Assembly (NCBI RefSeq): GCF_905171765.1
Contig: NC_053392.1
Coordinates: forward strand, 369,067,442 to 369,131,441
Source: Bufo bufo
Taxonomy: Eukaryota > Chordata > Amphibia > Anura > Bufonidae
Length of the DNA: 64,000 bases
Direction: 5' to 3'
A program made the translations under genes and the position numbers. Under the pieces are notes generated by a model. The model did no database searches and was not told the origin of the DNA. It saw nothing but the letters and a program-made list of their open reading frames with translations. This document shows positions 20,800 through 34,143 of the stretch, piece by piece (the stretch's first letter is position 1; the number at the start of each line of letters is the position of its first letter).

Positions 20800-21440
20800 C
20801 TTGCTTTACTATCATCCTCACCCTCCTAGTGCCCCAAAATTATTATCCTGCTGCTATACCCAATACTGTGTCCTTTATACTCCCCAATACCCCAAATATT
20901 ATACTTATAAAATAACAGTGCCATACAGATACTACCAAAAGTGTTCCCAAAAGTCCAACCAATAGTAGTCATTTTCCTAATTAGTAATAGTGCCCCTTAC
21001 TGTGTCCCTAATAGTGATAATACTCCCTAGTAGTAGCAAAGGCCTCCATATTGTGCTCAATAATAATACTACCTATAATACCCCCAGTAGTAATAATGTC
21101 CCACAGTGCCCAAGTAGTGATAATTAAGTTATAATGCCCCCTTGTATTGTCACCAATATTTATAATGGCCCACTTGTAGTGCCACCAATATTTATAATCA
21201 CCCTCTTTTCTTGTTACCAGTATTTATAATGGCCCCCTGTGGTGCCCCCAATTTTTAGCATGCACCATGCCCCAATATGTTTAATGCCCCCCAATAGTGC
21301 TTCCAGTATTTATAATTGCTGCCTTGTCGTGCCCCAGTATTTATAATAACTTAGTAGTTTCCCCAGCATTTAATGCACCCAGTATTTATTATTTCCCCTC
21401 GGTAGTGCCTCTGGTATTTATAATGCCCCCTTCCCCACTT
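20800..21440. repeat. Degenerate short tandem array (GCCCC..AGTATTTATAAT)
   Basis: Many imperfect copies of a ~30-37 bp unit containing AGTGCCCCCAGTATTTATAATG. Similar text occurs at 43440-43500 and the array at 45115-45867, suggesting one repeat family with an expandable interior. Confidence 0.65.
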
Positions 21441-24400
21441 CCCGAGGCCTGAGTTTTCTTTGTCATGATGATGTCATAGAACCCTCCTCCAATAGGCATC
21501 AGGTCTAGAGGCATGAGGCCTATGAGAGTGAACAGTGGGGATGGGAGCCATAGGATCCCCTGACCTACCATCAACTGCCAACTAAGGCGATTGATGCGAT
21601 TGAGTTGTGTTTGCGTGGTGATAAAAACCCAACTGGATACATAAGGCCAAACCTTTTCCATCAAATCAAAAGCCCTTCTCAGCCAAACACTGCTTGCATG
21701 AGCATACCGATGCTATTAAAAACAGGGCGGAGCAGTGCCATCCCTACCAATGTACTCAGCTGATCAGGACATGCAGCGGTTTGACATGCCACATGGGGAG
21801 CTTAATACGTGAGCAAATACCTGTAACCCTCACTTGCATGTCTCAAATAATAATGCTGATTCACTCATTAGCTGCTGAATAACAATTTTAATCCTCCTCT
21901 TATATGGTTATCACTAAAGGACAATTGAATACATTCAATTCAGTCCACATCTAAACATTTCTGCAGATATCCATCAGTGGGAACCAAGCCATCCATTCTT
22001 ATCTAATTGAAGCATTTAAAAAATATTCAATTAAAAGTTTATCCAATATTCTCCAAAAAATATTAAAAACATGTCATTAAACAACATAAGAAATAAATTA
22101 TTTTATATTTGCATATATGAACATATGGAAGACCTACATCATGCTGAGCCCACTACTTGATTAATTACATATTACTCACACTAAATTCAATATTCAATCC
22201 TTGTGGCTGAAGTGACTGCAAAGTGAAAATACATTTCACTTCTTTTCTACTCAATAACCCCTTTTGGTTTCCACCTCTCCTCTAGATTTTCTGATTAACA
22301 GACTGACCCATCTCTATAAAATGTTTTGCTACCGGTAATTCCACCATCTCTTCAACAATTGTACTTTTATGTTTATTAATTCTTTCTCTAACCTCCATTC
22401 TTGTCTTTCCAAAATATATCAAACTACATAGTCATGGAAGCATACATGTATATATCACAAAACTCGACCGACAGGTGTATATCTCTCCCTTATACAATAT
22501 AATTTCCCCATATAAGCATTGAGTGAATGTATTATCATTGATGATGGGTCATATTGCCATAATTGCAACACACCAATCAAGGACAATTATCAATCTATGG
22601 GAGAGACAGATATGTCTGTGTCTCTTTCTTCTTTGTAACTAAATCAGATTTTACGAAGTCCCTTAAATTCACACCCCTCCTGTATGACATAACAGGAGGT
22701 GCATGAAAAAACTGTTGGTGCTCCCCTTTGTAAAAACTTCCCAATCTCTTTTCACAATATTTGCCATCACACCGCTCGAGGCATTAAATATGGAAATATC
22801 CTGAGGACAGATCATCAATATCCACAACTTGGAAAACCCTTTTAATGCAATAAACACTATCTAATAACCTTAATAATCTAGTAACCTTAACATAATAAAA
22901 ATGCATTCAACTCTGCATTACTATGATTCTTCCTTTTGCTACTTTTGCCACTATTAACATATTTTCATACAAATTTTAAACAAAAGCAAAAAAATCTGTT
23001 TAAATTTAACTTTTATGCTACGCATTTCTACTGTTTGCTAATTGCCTTTATTTCCTTGGTGCTGATAACAGTCTATTGATTCAGCACTCTCCTACTGATT
23101 CCTAGCTCATATGATTGTGACTACATCTCTTTGGCATAATATCTTGCTGACAGCAGTAACTTGTACTGAACCACAAACAAATATCTACTAAACTACTGAG
23201 CCAAGTATGGGTACTAATGACATGAAGCTGTGTGTGCAATCAAGATTACAATCTGGCATTAAGGCACTTGTCCCCTGGGTGAAACAATTTATCACACTAG
23301 GTCAGTTCCCTTCCTCTATAAATGGATTTTAAAAGCATAAATGACACCAGGAGGATAGATGATCGTCAAAAGCTATTTATCATGGAAGAGCTAATGAAAT
23401 GTGCAAATCTTGTTTCAAAAAGTTTTGATATATTAAAAATGTATCTACGCTTGACAAAAATGATTAAAGAAGCTCTCCAGCAGGAAGAAAATGTCTCTCC
23501 TAATGTTTCCCCAACCAAACCACTCCAATAAAATAATAATAATAATAATGATAATAATAATTATTAAACACTTCAATAACATGGCCTAGCATTGTAGAAT
23601 CCACCTTTCAGAATTGTCTATGGTATGTATCTGTGATGGCAAACCTCTGGCACTCCAGCTGTGGTAAAACAAATCCCAAGATGCACAATTGCTTGGCTGT
23701 TCTCAGAACTTCATAGAAATGAATGGAGCATGCCCAAGGTTAGCCATCACATATTCACTCATTGACAAAGAAATTACGCACCAAAATAAACCAAGATACA
23801 ACTGACATTTTTAAGCAGGATTATGCTCGCTCACACTTTGGTCTGCTGTCTGGTCACCCGATTCATCCCCAATCAAGTATTTATGTGACCAGTTGGGATG
23901 TTAACTGCGGCAACCTACATCTACAGACCTAGCTGCAATATTTGTTGGCAAAACTGTATGTCTCCATGTCCAAACTTATCTCATCTTGTACCCAGGCTAG
24001 AGGCGGCCCAGCAGGGTACTAGATAAACCTATCTTTTAGCTCTAATATTGTACTTACATATATCATCATAATATTCACATATAAAGTTTCATTTGATTCC
24101 AACAACTTCATCTTGGTGAATTACTGTGTTATTTTTTGTCAATGAATGTATTATTAAATACTGCCGCTAGCCTTTGTTCTTAGTTTTGAGAAACCTTGCT
24201 GCCAGGACTTCACGGTTGGAGATCCAAGAGTCACTTAGTGAGTCTGCTGTTAGGCAACTTCTTGATGTTGTGTGTACACTGCCCCGCAGGTAAAGCAGAA
24301 TCATTTGTTAGGCATATTCTTATTGGCACCTTTCCATAAATCAATAATACAATAATACAAGTTATAAAGAAACTTTGCATACACCTGTCCATCTCCTGAA

Positions 24401-25681
24401 CTTCACTCACTCTGAATCACTGATAAATTCCAGAGAGGAAATGGCTTTTTAGCTTCACTGAGAGATTAAGTTAAAGTTGCCCATGGGCATCTATTAATAG
24501 GGGAGGGGTGAGGAAGAAGTAGTTGCAGAGTGGACAAATGGCAGATAGACAAACACAGAGATGTTGGTGTTGGCTCTAGTAAGTATTCTGTCTCACTCTA
24601 GTTTTGGATTCATAGTCACATTGTTCAAAACCTCTTTATAATGTCCTCCATGATGATGCTGCTTCTAGCGGTGTGCTACAGTGAGATAGGTAAGCAGGAT
24701 TGCTCTTCTCTGTGTGATTTTTATGGAAGACATCATAATAGTTAGTCTCCTCCTCCCTCCTCTACCCCCTGCCTACTCCATAGAATTCTATGGACAAGAA
24801 CTAGCAACTATAACCTTACCACTATAACCTTATCACACCTGGAAAGCTGAAAAATGGTCTCCTCTTTGGAAATAGATTTTATCAGTGGTGACAGGGAGAC
24901 TGACCTCATTAATGTAGAATGATAAAATGAAGCCTCTTATTCAATTTAAACATTTCAAATTCTGATGACGACATATACAGGTTAGACTGAGCCACCAAAG
25001 TACCAGAGGATACTCTAGCGAGACCAGGCTCTGACACAATACTGGTCCTCAAAAGTCCAACAGCACAGCATTTTGAGCTGAATGGAGAAACAACTGCTTT
25101 CCACTAGAGTCTATTTCTAGTAGAAAGCAGTTGGCTTCGATGAAATGTCCTGTCTGTGCAGTTATTTAAAGTGTACAAAGGGCCGTTTTTTAAACAGATA
25201 AGGGTGAACCTTTAAGATCATTATCTGCAGTGGGCCTAAAGAACCCCATTATGGCAATGCACAGAGGTAATTCAAACCAGAAGAATTTTATTATACCAAT
25301 CATATGCAACCCTCAGGTACCCCAGGACCCGGGAACTATAAACTTGGTTCATTCTCATTTTGGTCATGGGCGTAAAGTCTCTTTTTAGGAAGCAATTTTT
25401 CTTGTCTGAAAAACAGCAGCTCAGTTTGAACAAGCCAACCACGAAGCCCCATGTGTTTGAGCTGCTGCGATATACATGACTAATGATAATTGCAAGATGT
25501 CTAAATGTATGTTGAAACCGCTCTATGCATTTCCACGCAAGGAAATAAACATTTATTATGAACATATAGTAGGGCTGTCATAACATTGTGGAATTGATGA
25601 ATTGCAGTGAAATAAAGATGCTCGGTGTGCACACAGTTGAAAGTGCCTGCAGTACTGAAATGTGTCTTAATAACTTTTCAG
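21441..25681. other. Long stretch of ordinary LAMA2 intron
   Basis: AT-rich, low in recognisable repeats. A 69-codon frame at 23322-23531 (MDFKSINDTRRIDD) is Lys-rich, has no domain I know, and is followed by an (AAT)n-like microsatellite at 23531-23566; I treat it as chance or as an unidentified repeat fragment. The polypyrimidine tract before the 25682 exon is weak (AATAACTTTTCAG). Confidence 0.45.
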
Positions 25682-25780
25682 CATTTACTGTCACCTCAAC
25701 GAGCTCCTGAAAGACTGCTCCAGCTGGCACAAAACAACCAAGATACTCTTGTCATTGAGATAGATGAGCTACTGAACAGG
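25682..25780 (+). CDS. LAMA2: LAMA2 internal exon: coiled-coil domain II, 33 codons
   Basis: A 99-bp exon of exactly 33 codons, bounded by TTTTCAG and AGG|GTAAGA. The peptide opens HLLSPQRAPERLLQL and ends IDELLNR. HLLSPQRAPERL is also present in mammalian LAMA2, which is the strongest single argument for LAMA2 over other laminin alpha genes. The peptide is charged and leucine-rich with no cysteine, as expected for the coiled-coil rod. Both splice junctions fall between codons, so skipping this exon would keep the frame. Confidence 0.95.
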
Positions 25781-26484
25781 GTAAGAATACAGCAAATAAC
25801 ACTAAGCAATTGAGAGTTCATGCTACATGCAATGACAGCAAACATTCTGTGATTTACTTACTTTTATGTCTGATGCGTTGAAAAAAATGATATCTGCTAA
25901 TATTTTCCAAGGTTTCTGTATACACAGGGTTTGCTTTGCATTGCTACTTTAATATACCTGTTCGGAATAGACACTCATCTATACATCTGTCATTCATTTC
26001 CAGATCTGTCTCTCTCTTCTTTACAACTACACATTACAAATAGGGTAAAATTATTTTAATCAGGTTTGGAATGGCCCACAGTGGAGCAAGGGAATCCTCG
26101 GTGGAGCAAGATTCATGGTGGGCCCCTATTCCCACAAGCCCTGCACAAGTGGCACATGGCACAGAACAGTGATTACACTACACAAGGTGCTGTTGATTTA
26201 TGACTTCTGGGGTAAATGAACCTAAATGTGCAGGGCAGTCCCCTTCTTGTTATACCAACATAGTTATATACTATAGTTGAACCCTACATACGTTATTACA
26301 TATTTAGTACCATAATCCTTAGGGTATGCCAATACTTTGTAGGTCCCACTTTTGACTCTCCAGAATGAGGGTCTTCCAACCTCCATCCCATTTTTGGCCA
26401 CTGTATCCAGGCAGAGAAAGAACAGAAAGGTGGCTGAGATGGGACCAATTAGCAAAGAATACAGCACTCACTTGTGAACCCTTA
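25781..26484. other. LAMA2 intron between the exon and hAT 2
   Basis: No exon or repeat was recognised. The last bases contain CCAATCAG, which became the hAT 2 target duplication. Confidence 0.45.
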
Positions 26485-26798
26485 CCAATCAGTAATGATG
26501 GACAAACATCGGCCAGAACGATGCGCGAACGCGATCAAATGTTCGCGAACCGCAAGTTCGCGGCGGGCCCCATTCACTTTAATGGCAGGCGAACCTGAAA
26601 AACCTTCAGGTCATATTTGCAGTCACCAAATACTTACTAGAAGTGCACAGATAGTCCCACAACATGGACAGTGACATACTAGAGGGGGATCAATGACAAA
26701 AATTCCCACCAGAAATTACTTTTAAAAAGTATTTTAATCATGGGCCATTTTTATGCGTCTTAAAGAGAATTCTCAAAAATGTGCCCTCCTGGAACCTA

Positions 26799-27350
26799 GA
26801 AAAATTTTGTTTTAGGCCACGGGAGTACGGGCTCTAAAAATTAGGCATTCACCTGACATAAAAGAAATTGTGATTATGTGGCTCGAGGTACATTATGCGG
26901 TCACGGAATAATAATTTTACTGTAGCCCACTGGACAGAAAACAACAATTGATTATGTGGCTGGAGGTATATTAGACGGTCATTGGATATAAATTTTACTG
27001 CAGGCCAGTGGAGTACAGACCCCAAACATTAGGCATTCACCAGACAGAAAACATTAAGTGATTATGTGGCTGGAGGTATATTAGATGGTCATTTGATAAC
27101 AATTTTACTGCAGGCCAGTGGAGTACAGGCCCCAAAAATTATGCATTCAGCGTACAGAAAAGAACAAATGATTATGTGGCTTGAGGTATATTAGACGGTC
27201 AATGGATAGCAATTTTACTGCAGGCCAGTGGACTATAGGCCCCAAACATTAGGCATTCACCGGGCAGAAAACATCAAGTGATTATGTGGCTGAAGGTATA
27301 TTAGATGGTTATTGGATATCAATTTTACTGCAGCCCAGTGGAGTAAAGGC
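26799..27350. repeat. ~110 bp minisatellite in hAT 2
   Basis: About five units, each with GATTATGTGGCTGGAGGTAT, TTTTACTGCAGGCCAGTGGA and ATTAGGCATTCACC. Unit landmarks fall near 26841, 27028, 27138 and 27248. Confidence 0.85.
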
Positions 27351-27439
27351 CTTTTGTGGCGCTGTATATAAATAAGACAAGGACCATTGTTTGTTCTGGG
27401 TTGTGGCGGATATGTGTGGGCTGGCATGAGGAAATTCAA

Positions 27440-30432
27440 TTAAACGTGGTCGTCACAGGTGTTGAATTCCTCCAAGATCCATGCCTCATTAATTTTTAGA
27501 AATGTGAGGTAGTCCACACTGTCATGAGCTAGGCAAGTGCGCTTATCGGCCACGATCCCCCGTGCTGTGCTGAACGTCCTTTTCGGACAGGACACTCGAC
27601 GAAAGGCAAGCCAGGAGTACCATGGAAAATTGTGCCAGCTCTGGCCACAGGTCCAGCCGGCACACTTAGTAGTCCAGGGGTTCCTCGCTTCTCAGAGCGT
27701 CCACATCGGCCGTTAACCCAATGTACTCGGACACCTGTCTGTCTAGCCATTCCATGAGGCTGAATCCGCAGGGCAGCTGTCTATGGGTTGGCTGCAAGAA
27801 TGATCTCATATACAAAGTGACCAACACATCTTCAAACCGCCCTCTACTTGCATGTGCGGTAGGATTGGTACCCACAACTGTTTCTCTGTGGGTGGAAATT
27901 TCTCTGCCAGCGCCCGCAACAGCAGAATGGAGCATATCTCGCATCAAGGCCTGGAAATGCTGCATTCTGACAGCCCTCTGTGATGCTGATAACATATCAG
28001 CCATTTTGTGTTTGTACCGGGCATCTAAGTATGTTGCAACCCAGTACTGGTACTTGCCCTTTATGCTTTCTATACGGGGGTCCCTCTTCAAACACTGGAG
28101 CATGAAGGCCCCCATTTGCACTAAATTGGAAGCGGTGGAGCGCCCTGGCTCCTGCTCATCGCCCAGGAGAATGTCCTCCTCTGTCTCCTCCCCACAGCCA
28201 CGGACAACACCAGGGATCCCCGAAAAGTTTAAAGCATGGTCTTCATGCTCCTCCTCTTCCTGCTCCCCCCAGGCACCATCCTCCTCTGATACCTCTTCAG
28301 ACTCCTGCTGACTTGTCTCAGATGGAGTAGCCCCCCGTGGGAATTCATTCAGCATTGCGACTTCATCATCTTCCAGCTCCTTCTTCTCATCGGCTTGATC
28401 AATGACACGACACAATGCATGCTCTAGAGAAAAGGCATAAGGTACGATGTCACTGATGGTGCCCTGGCTGCGACTGACCAGTTTGGTGATCTCATCAAAT
28501 GGCCGCAGAAGTCTGCATGCGTCACGCATGAGCAGCCGCTAGTGCGGTGAAAAGAGACCAAGCTTCCCAGAACCTGTCCTGCTGCAGAGTTCATACAGGT
28601 AGTCATTAATGGCATGTTGCTGCTGGAGCAGCCTATCAAGCATCGATAAGGAGGAGTTCTAGTGCGTCTGGCTGTCACAAATCAGACGTCTGACGGGCAG
28701 ATGGTGTCGCTGCTGAACGTCAGCAAGGCAAGCCATGGCAGTGTAAGATCTTCTAAAATGGCCAGAGATTTTTCTGGCCTGCAGCAAGACGTCCTGGACG
28801 TGTGTCATTTTGCCCTGTTTCAGCGCGCTCAGCAGATTGGCAACGTTGTCGCACACCACTTTACTAACTGTCAAATTGAGCGGGATTAGCCACTGATCGG
28901 CCTGTGACCGCAGAGCTGAAAGCAGTGCAGGACCGGTGAGGCTCTTTTCTTCCAGGCACAACAGCCGCAGCAGAGCATGGCAACATATCACCTGGCACGT
29001 TGAATAGGTTCTGGGGAGCTTGGGGGGTGCAGCGAAAGAGGCAGTTGTAGTGGAAAAAAGAGTCAGCCGAAGATGAGACGGAGGATGGAGTAGGAGAAGG
29101 AGAAGAAGAAGTGGCAGGCCTGCATGCAATCCGTGGCGGTAACACCAAAAACACACGGGTGCCACGGATTGCATGCTTGACAGCTGTCAGAAGGTTCACC
29201 CAGTGGGCAGTAAAAGTTATGTACCTTCCCTGCCCGTGTTTGCTAGACCATGTGTCTGTGGTCATATGTATCTAGGCACCGACACTATGCGCCAGAGATA
29301 CATTCACTTGCCGCTGAACGGGGCCATATAGCTCTGGGATGCTCTTCTGGGAGAAATATTTCCTTCCGGGAACCTTGCATTGCGGTGTGCCAATGGCCAC
29401 AAATTTTCCAAAGAACTCTGTGTCCACCAGTTTATATGGCAGTAGTTGGTGGGCTAGTAGTTCCAACAAGCCAGCGGTCAACCAGATGAATGCAACAACG
29501 GCACGGTGGAACGCGGAGTGGAGATAAATGGAGGAGAGAGGAGAAGGAGAAGAGGCAGGACGTGGAGCGCCGAGAGTGTGGCCTTGTTTGTTCTGATGGT
29601 GTTGCTCCCACTGGGCTCGTTGATGGGAGGCCAGGTGCCTTCTTAAGGCGGTCGTCCCTAGGTGAGTGTTGGGCTTACCGCGACTTATGCATTGACAGCA
29701 CAGGCTACACATGGCAACACTATTGTCAGCAGATGACACGTTAAAAAAAGCCCAAATTGCGGAGCCATGTGCCGGCATCCTGGAAGATGTGACCGTGCAT
29801 GGTAGATGGCTCGCTCCGGATACATTTGCAGTCTGCTTTTTGCCTCCTGTGCACTGCGAGTTCTGCCTGCTTCTCCTCTGTCTATCCCCTATCTGCTGCT
29901 CCGTCTTTCCCTCTGAACTCTCCTCCTCTTCCTCTTTTTTGGGCACCCACATGACATCCATCAACACGTCATCATTGTCACCTTCACCATCACTGACATT
30001 AGAGTTCTCGGAGTAGGCAGCAACAGCGGGGACCTCCGTCCTTGGACTGATCTGGGTACTGTGGTCAGACTGCTGGGTGGCGGCCGTTGGTACCTCCTCT
30101 TCCTGATCCGATGCCAAGAATGCCTGCGCATCAGTAAGGTCTAGGAATGGATGGGAAAATAATTCCTCTGACTCAATTGGAGGGGCTATGGTGGTGGTGA
30201 TGGTGTCTTTGGGGGTGTACACAGCAGAGAGTGAGGAGGGTGCAGATACAGAGGATGAGGAGGGTGCAGAAGCGGAAGGCTGAGTGAGCCACTCAACCAA
30301 CTCTGGTACGTCCTTTGATGTAATCGCACGCACCTTCTCCAACTTCCCACTTAGGCTCCGGACTGCTGCACCTGCTCAAACCCTACCACCCCTGCGGAAT
30401 GGCCTGCTGCTTCCTCTGCCTGTCATTTTCAT
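27440..30432 (-). pseudogene. hAT transposase 2 remnant with BED finger and C-terminal dimerisation block
   Basis: A hAT cut-and-paste transposase on the minus strand. The likely start is at 30432, followed by one early stop (TGA) about 19 codons in. Then come KVRAITSKDVPELVEWLTQP; an acidic/Ser-rich segment with ELFSHPFLDL; a BED finger near 29590-29730 (SAIWAFF, CSLCCQC, LRRHLASH); TDTWSSKHGQGRYITFTAHW at about 29200-29260; VVCDNVANLLSALKQG and RKISGHFRRSY (28740-28860); QTH-stop-NSSLSML, where hAT proteins have TRWNS (~28660); YWVATYLDARYKHKM (~28020); and FSTARGIVADKRT with DYLTFLKINEAW before the stop at 27440-27442. At least two stops and three frameshifts make it inactive. The 7-residue VADKRTC block is the usual C-terminal hAT signature. 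Confidence 0.85.
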
Positions 30433-30445
30433 AGAACTCCTTAAT

Positions 30446-31016
30446 GAGTATTTGCTGGAAGCCGGTATATCAAACCCCTTAATCAATATTTGGTGGAAGC
30501 TGGTGTATCGCAGGCCTCAATCAATATTTTGTGGAAGCTGGTCTATCACTCCCCTCAATCAATATTTTGTGGAAGCATGTATATCAAACCCCTTAATTAG
30601 TATTTTGTGGAAGCAGGTATATCGCACCCCTTAATCTGTTTTTTTGGGGGCAACAGGTATATCACACCAGTTGCAATTAGTTATTCCAATAGCATTTGTC
30701 CCTCTATCTAGCTGCGGTATCTCAGCAGAACCGCACATAACTGCTGCACAATACAAATGCACTATAATATACTTTCTATGTTAGAAGGAATATTATAGGT
30801 ATATCACACCCCTCAATCATTTTTTTTTTTTTGGGGGGGGGGGGGGGGCAACAGGTATATTGCACCAGTTGCAATTAGTTATTCCAATAGCGTTTGTCCC
30901 TCTATCTAGCTGCAGTATCGCAGCAGAACCGCACACAACTGCTGCACAATACAAATGCACTATAATATACTTCCTATGTTAGAAATTATATTATAAATAT
31001 ATCACACCCCTCAGTA
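30446..31016. repeat. Subterminal repeats of hAT 2
   Basis: First about five ~38-bp units (GGAAGCTGGTATATC...CAATATTTTGTG; 30446-30640). Then two ~190-bp direct copies beginning near 30634 and 30825 that share CACCAGTTGCAATTAGTTAT and CAGCAGAACCGCAC. Between them lies a T13-G16 run at 30820-30848. Confidence 0.85.
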
Positions 31017-31396
31017 TGTCACACCTATCGATAGCACACCTATACCAGTCCTTAAAAGGGCTTTTGTGGCCCTATTAGCTAGCATTTAGTGTCCCTAACA
31101 GTCTGTCCCTGCTCCACACTGCAACCTCTCCCTACACTGGCGAAAAACAGAATGTAAAATGGCTGCCAGATCGGGTTTATTTATAGGGTAGGGTGTGTGT
31201 CCATGTGCTGAAACGTCTCAATTGGCTGTCCTGTCCCACCTGATGGATGTGTCATGGGTCAAAGTTTAGCACAATGCAAAATAATATGTCGCTGGCGGAC
31301 ATCTCCATATGTTAGACTGTTTAGCGAAGCGCGAACAAGCAATGTTTGCCGCAAAACAACTGCCGGGAAAACCGCAAGGCCATCTCTACCAATCAG

Positions 31397-32338
31397 TTAT
31401 TGACTGAAAACCATTTGTAAGTCGTAGCAATAATTAGTTCTATCCTCTGCATTTAAGAGTATGAAATCTATAATGCAAAAAAACAAGGTTAGTCAGCAAC
31501 TCCTATACAGTGAAGTTTAAAATCTACTCTACAAAACTGCGGATGATCGTTCCACTTGCCTTCAAGGATCCTTCACGTATGAAATGACTCATCTGTGCCC
31601 AGGATCAAGTAGTCAAACATTTTGTGGAGCCAGATAATTAACACCTTTGATTTTAGGCAGTTCTGTAGGCACAGAGATAGCTAAAGCAGCTCTTCAGGCT
31701 AATGACTTTGCAGAGGAATAGTCCAGGTTGACAACCTGCATGCATACTGTTTTTCATACGGAGAGATCTGAGACTAGATTGAACTTTTACCTAGTCTGAG
31801 TTTTCAAGTTGGGCTTCAAGTCAGCTTTTAACTACCTGTGTACTTCTCTGCTGCCTACATCTAAATCCTGAGCATACTTTTCAATTTAAGGCAGCATCTC
31901 AGGGAAGAATGAGCAAACAAAGTGAAAAGTCACAGGAGCAGAAGCAATGTAATAAGCAAACAGAAGCTGTCATAGCGCTAGCTGCATCTTCTGTATGTGA
32001 GTCAGAAAAAGCCTCTGGCAGTTTATCTCGTAGAGATGATACTTAAATAATATTTTCTTACATCAGCCAAAAATTGACTGTTAATCTTATTAATTAGGTG
32101 AAGCAGGAACCATAAAGGTCAGTTTGGACAGTAAAACTAATGGTGGGTCACCTGAAACAGAAATCCATTATTTTACTAGATTAGTGTCTCATTTAATAGG
32201 TCAAAGTGGCCTTATAAAAGCCCTTAGCACATTGTTAGCTGAAAGCCATGAGCTGCTAAAATTGTAATTACTGTTTATATGTAGTCATAACTACAACTAC
32301 AGGCATAACATTTAAACCACCTACCTAATGTTATGTTT
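31397..32338. other. LAMA2 intron, no recognised feature
   Basis: No exon, repeat family or RNA gene is recognised. Confidence 0.45.
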
Positions 32339-32680
32339 AGAGTTGAGCAAATTAAATCCAATGAAGTGGAATTCGATCCGAATTTCAGGATAAATTTGAT
32401 TTGCCGCGAAGCCGAATTTCCTCATGCTTCCTGGTAGCGACTCGATTTAACCTGAAATAGTGTAAATAAATAAAAAATCATACTTAAATCCTTCATTTGC
32501 TAATGACCTCCACGTTTGCTTGTTCATCGGGCAATTGGAGGCAGTATTAGACTGCCAGATAATCGCTAACGAGCGTTCATAGGAATGCTCGTTAGCGATT
32601 ATCGGACAGAAAAACTTCGTTAGCGATTATCGGACAGAAAAACTTAGCGATTATCGGACAGAAAAATTCTATCTTCAAAA
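32339..32680. mobile_element. hAT-like terminus followed by hairpin and short tandem copies
   Basis: Opens TTTAGAGTTGAGC with GAATTCGATCCGAATTTC, the family terminus seen at 4984 and 20510. At 32551-32597 GATAATCGCTAACGAGC pairs with GCTCGTTAGCGATTATC around a short loop. Three tandem copies of TTAGCGATTATCGGACAGAA then follow to about 32670. Confidence 0.65.
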
Positions 32681-34031
32681 AGCCACATGATAGGGTATTG
32701 CAACTGTTTGGGTTTATTTGTAGCATTTAGCATTTTTAAACCAATCTAGTTTTAAAAAATTGATGGGAAACTGGGCATGGTCAGTCTGTTGGGCTGATAT
32801 AGACTAGATTTATCAACTATGACATTTTAAAAAGTTGCAAAAAATATCCCAATATTTCTCCAATAAAAGGAGTGGTGTAGAAATTGGAGTAACATCTCAA
32901 GAGAGAAGTTTTAAGCTCGTTTCATACAGCATTGGAGACATCTGGCAGGATGTCCTGGGAGAGAACAGCCTGCAGGAGTTCTCTGGATACGGCATAGCTG
33001 GAAATTGCACCTGCCTGCCAGACACCAAATTTATTAAACATTATACAGCATTTGATAAATTTGGCACAAATTAAAGCAGTGCAGACTCCAACAAAATAGA
33101 CTTTTCCTCATGATAAATTTCCCCCAAAGTGTTATTTCTAGTTAAATTTGGCATTGCCTGACATAGGGATTCAAAGAGAGAATCCCTGTCTCATCTATCA
33201 TCCCATTAGGCCCTGCACTGGGCATAACATGATTTACCAGTTTTGCTAGAGTATTCCTTTAGATACATTTCTTTAACCAATGCCTATTTTCCTATTGGGT
33301 AACATTATAGTGAAGGCTAGCATGCAATAGAAAAAATAGATGTTACCCAACATTTTATAAAGTCTAAGAGAACTCCACCTTCAATACCACAACTATAATT
33401 TAGAAACTTCCATCAATATAACACTGTAAAGCTACGGCAAATATTGTAGTTTAATTTAATCTTTGTATACCTGAAGCTGAAAGAAAATTAACTGCATATC
33501 TGTGTTTCAGGCAATGACTTATATTGGAAGAATAAATGTTTAAATCAGAATTCGCATATTGATTGAGACTGTTTCCAGAGAGAGCCTTATTGAGAAAAGC
33601 TACTCGCTCTTGCAAACATGCCTGAGGGAAAAAGCTTTTAGACAATGTTAGGTAGATTTCGATCAATGGACAAATTAAACTTAATTCCATCTGTTTCCTC
33701 TTCCAGAATCTGCTTTGTACTTAAAATAATCTTTCAATGGCTCACTTTACATTTTTTTTCTCTTATTTTTTACCAAGCGCACTTATTCAAGATGTCTATA
33801 AAAACATCCTATATTTAGTTAATGGGAAGCTAATGCAATTTATTTGTTAACCTGTGCATCATATTTGATTTCCAGTTGATATGATCAATAAGGTATTGAT
33901 TTCTTTCCACTGTAACATAAAGTGTATATCCAAAGAGAGGTCATCTGAGAAATTCCTATTAAAATACACTTTGCAGCTACTGAAAAACCTATTACAGCAA
34001 TTGGTTTTCTTTTCTCTTAAATGAATGACAG
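32681..34031. other. LAMA2 intron, no recognised feature
   Basis: No repeat family is recognised. The last 60 bases give the branch-point/pyrimidine region for the 34032 exon (TTTTCTTTTCTCTTAAATGAATGACAG is pyrimidine-rich). Confidence 0.45.
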
Positions 34032-34143
34032 GCAGCAAAAGTATCTGCAGATGGGGAACAGACTGGAAAGGATGCTGAAAGGACAAATGAAAGGGCAAAA
34101 CAACTGAAGAATTTTGTAAAGGACATCCTACAGACATCAAAAG
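34032..34143 (+). CDS. LAMA2: LAMA2 internal exon: coiled-coil domain II, 37 codons
   Basis: A 112-bp exon of 37 codons plus one base, after AATGACAG and before AAAAG|GTAAAC. The peptide contains SADGEQTGKDAERTNERAK, close to TADGEQTGQDAERTNTRAK in mammalian LAMA2. It continues the helical rod, rich in Lys, Glu and Asn. It ends in phase 1 with G, which fits an Asp or Glu codon opening the next exon, as in mammals (RDAE). No following LAMA2 exon was recognised on the + strand to the end of the window, so intron 5 is at least 29.8 kb. Confidence 0.95.

Larger units (their letters stand above)
26493..31388 (-). mobile_element. hAT transposon 2, end to end with 8-bp target duplication
   Basis: The element is 4896 bp and flanked by CCAATCAG at 26485-26492 and 31389-31396. 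The ends are imperfect inverse copies: TAATGATGGAC at the left and, reversed, TAGAGATGGCC at the right. An 8-bp duplication is characteristic of hAT. Inside, from left to right, are a ~110-bp minisatellite, the transposase remnant on the minus strand, a ~38-bp array and two ~190-bp direct repeats. It lies in the intron between the 25682 and 34032 exons, antisense to LAMA2. Confidence 0.85.

Noticed and set aside
23322..23531. 69-codon frame beginning MDFKSINDTRRIDD
   Set aside because: Lys- and Leu-rich but with no recognised domain, splice context or second copy; kept only as intron comment.
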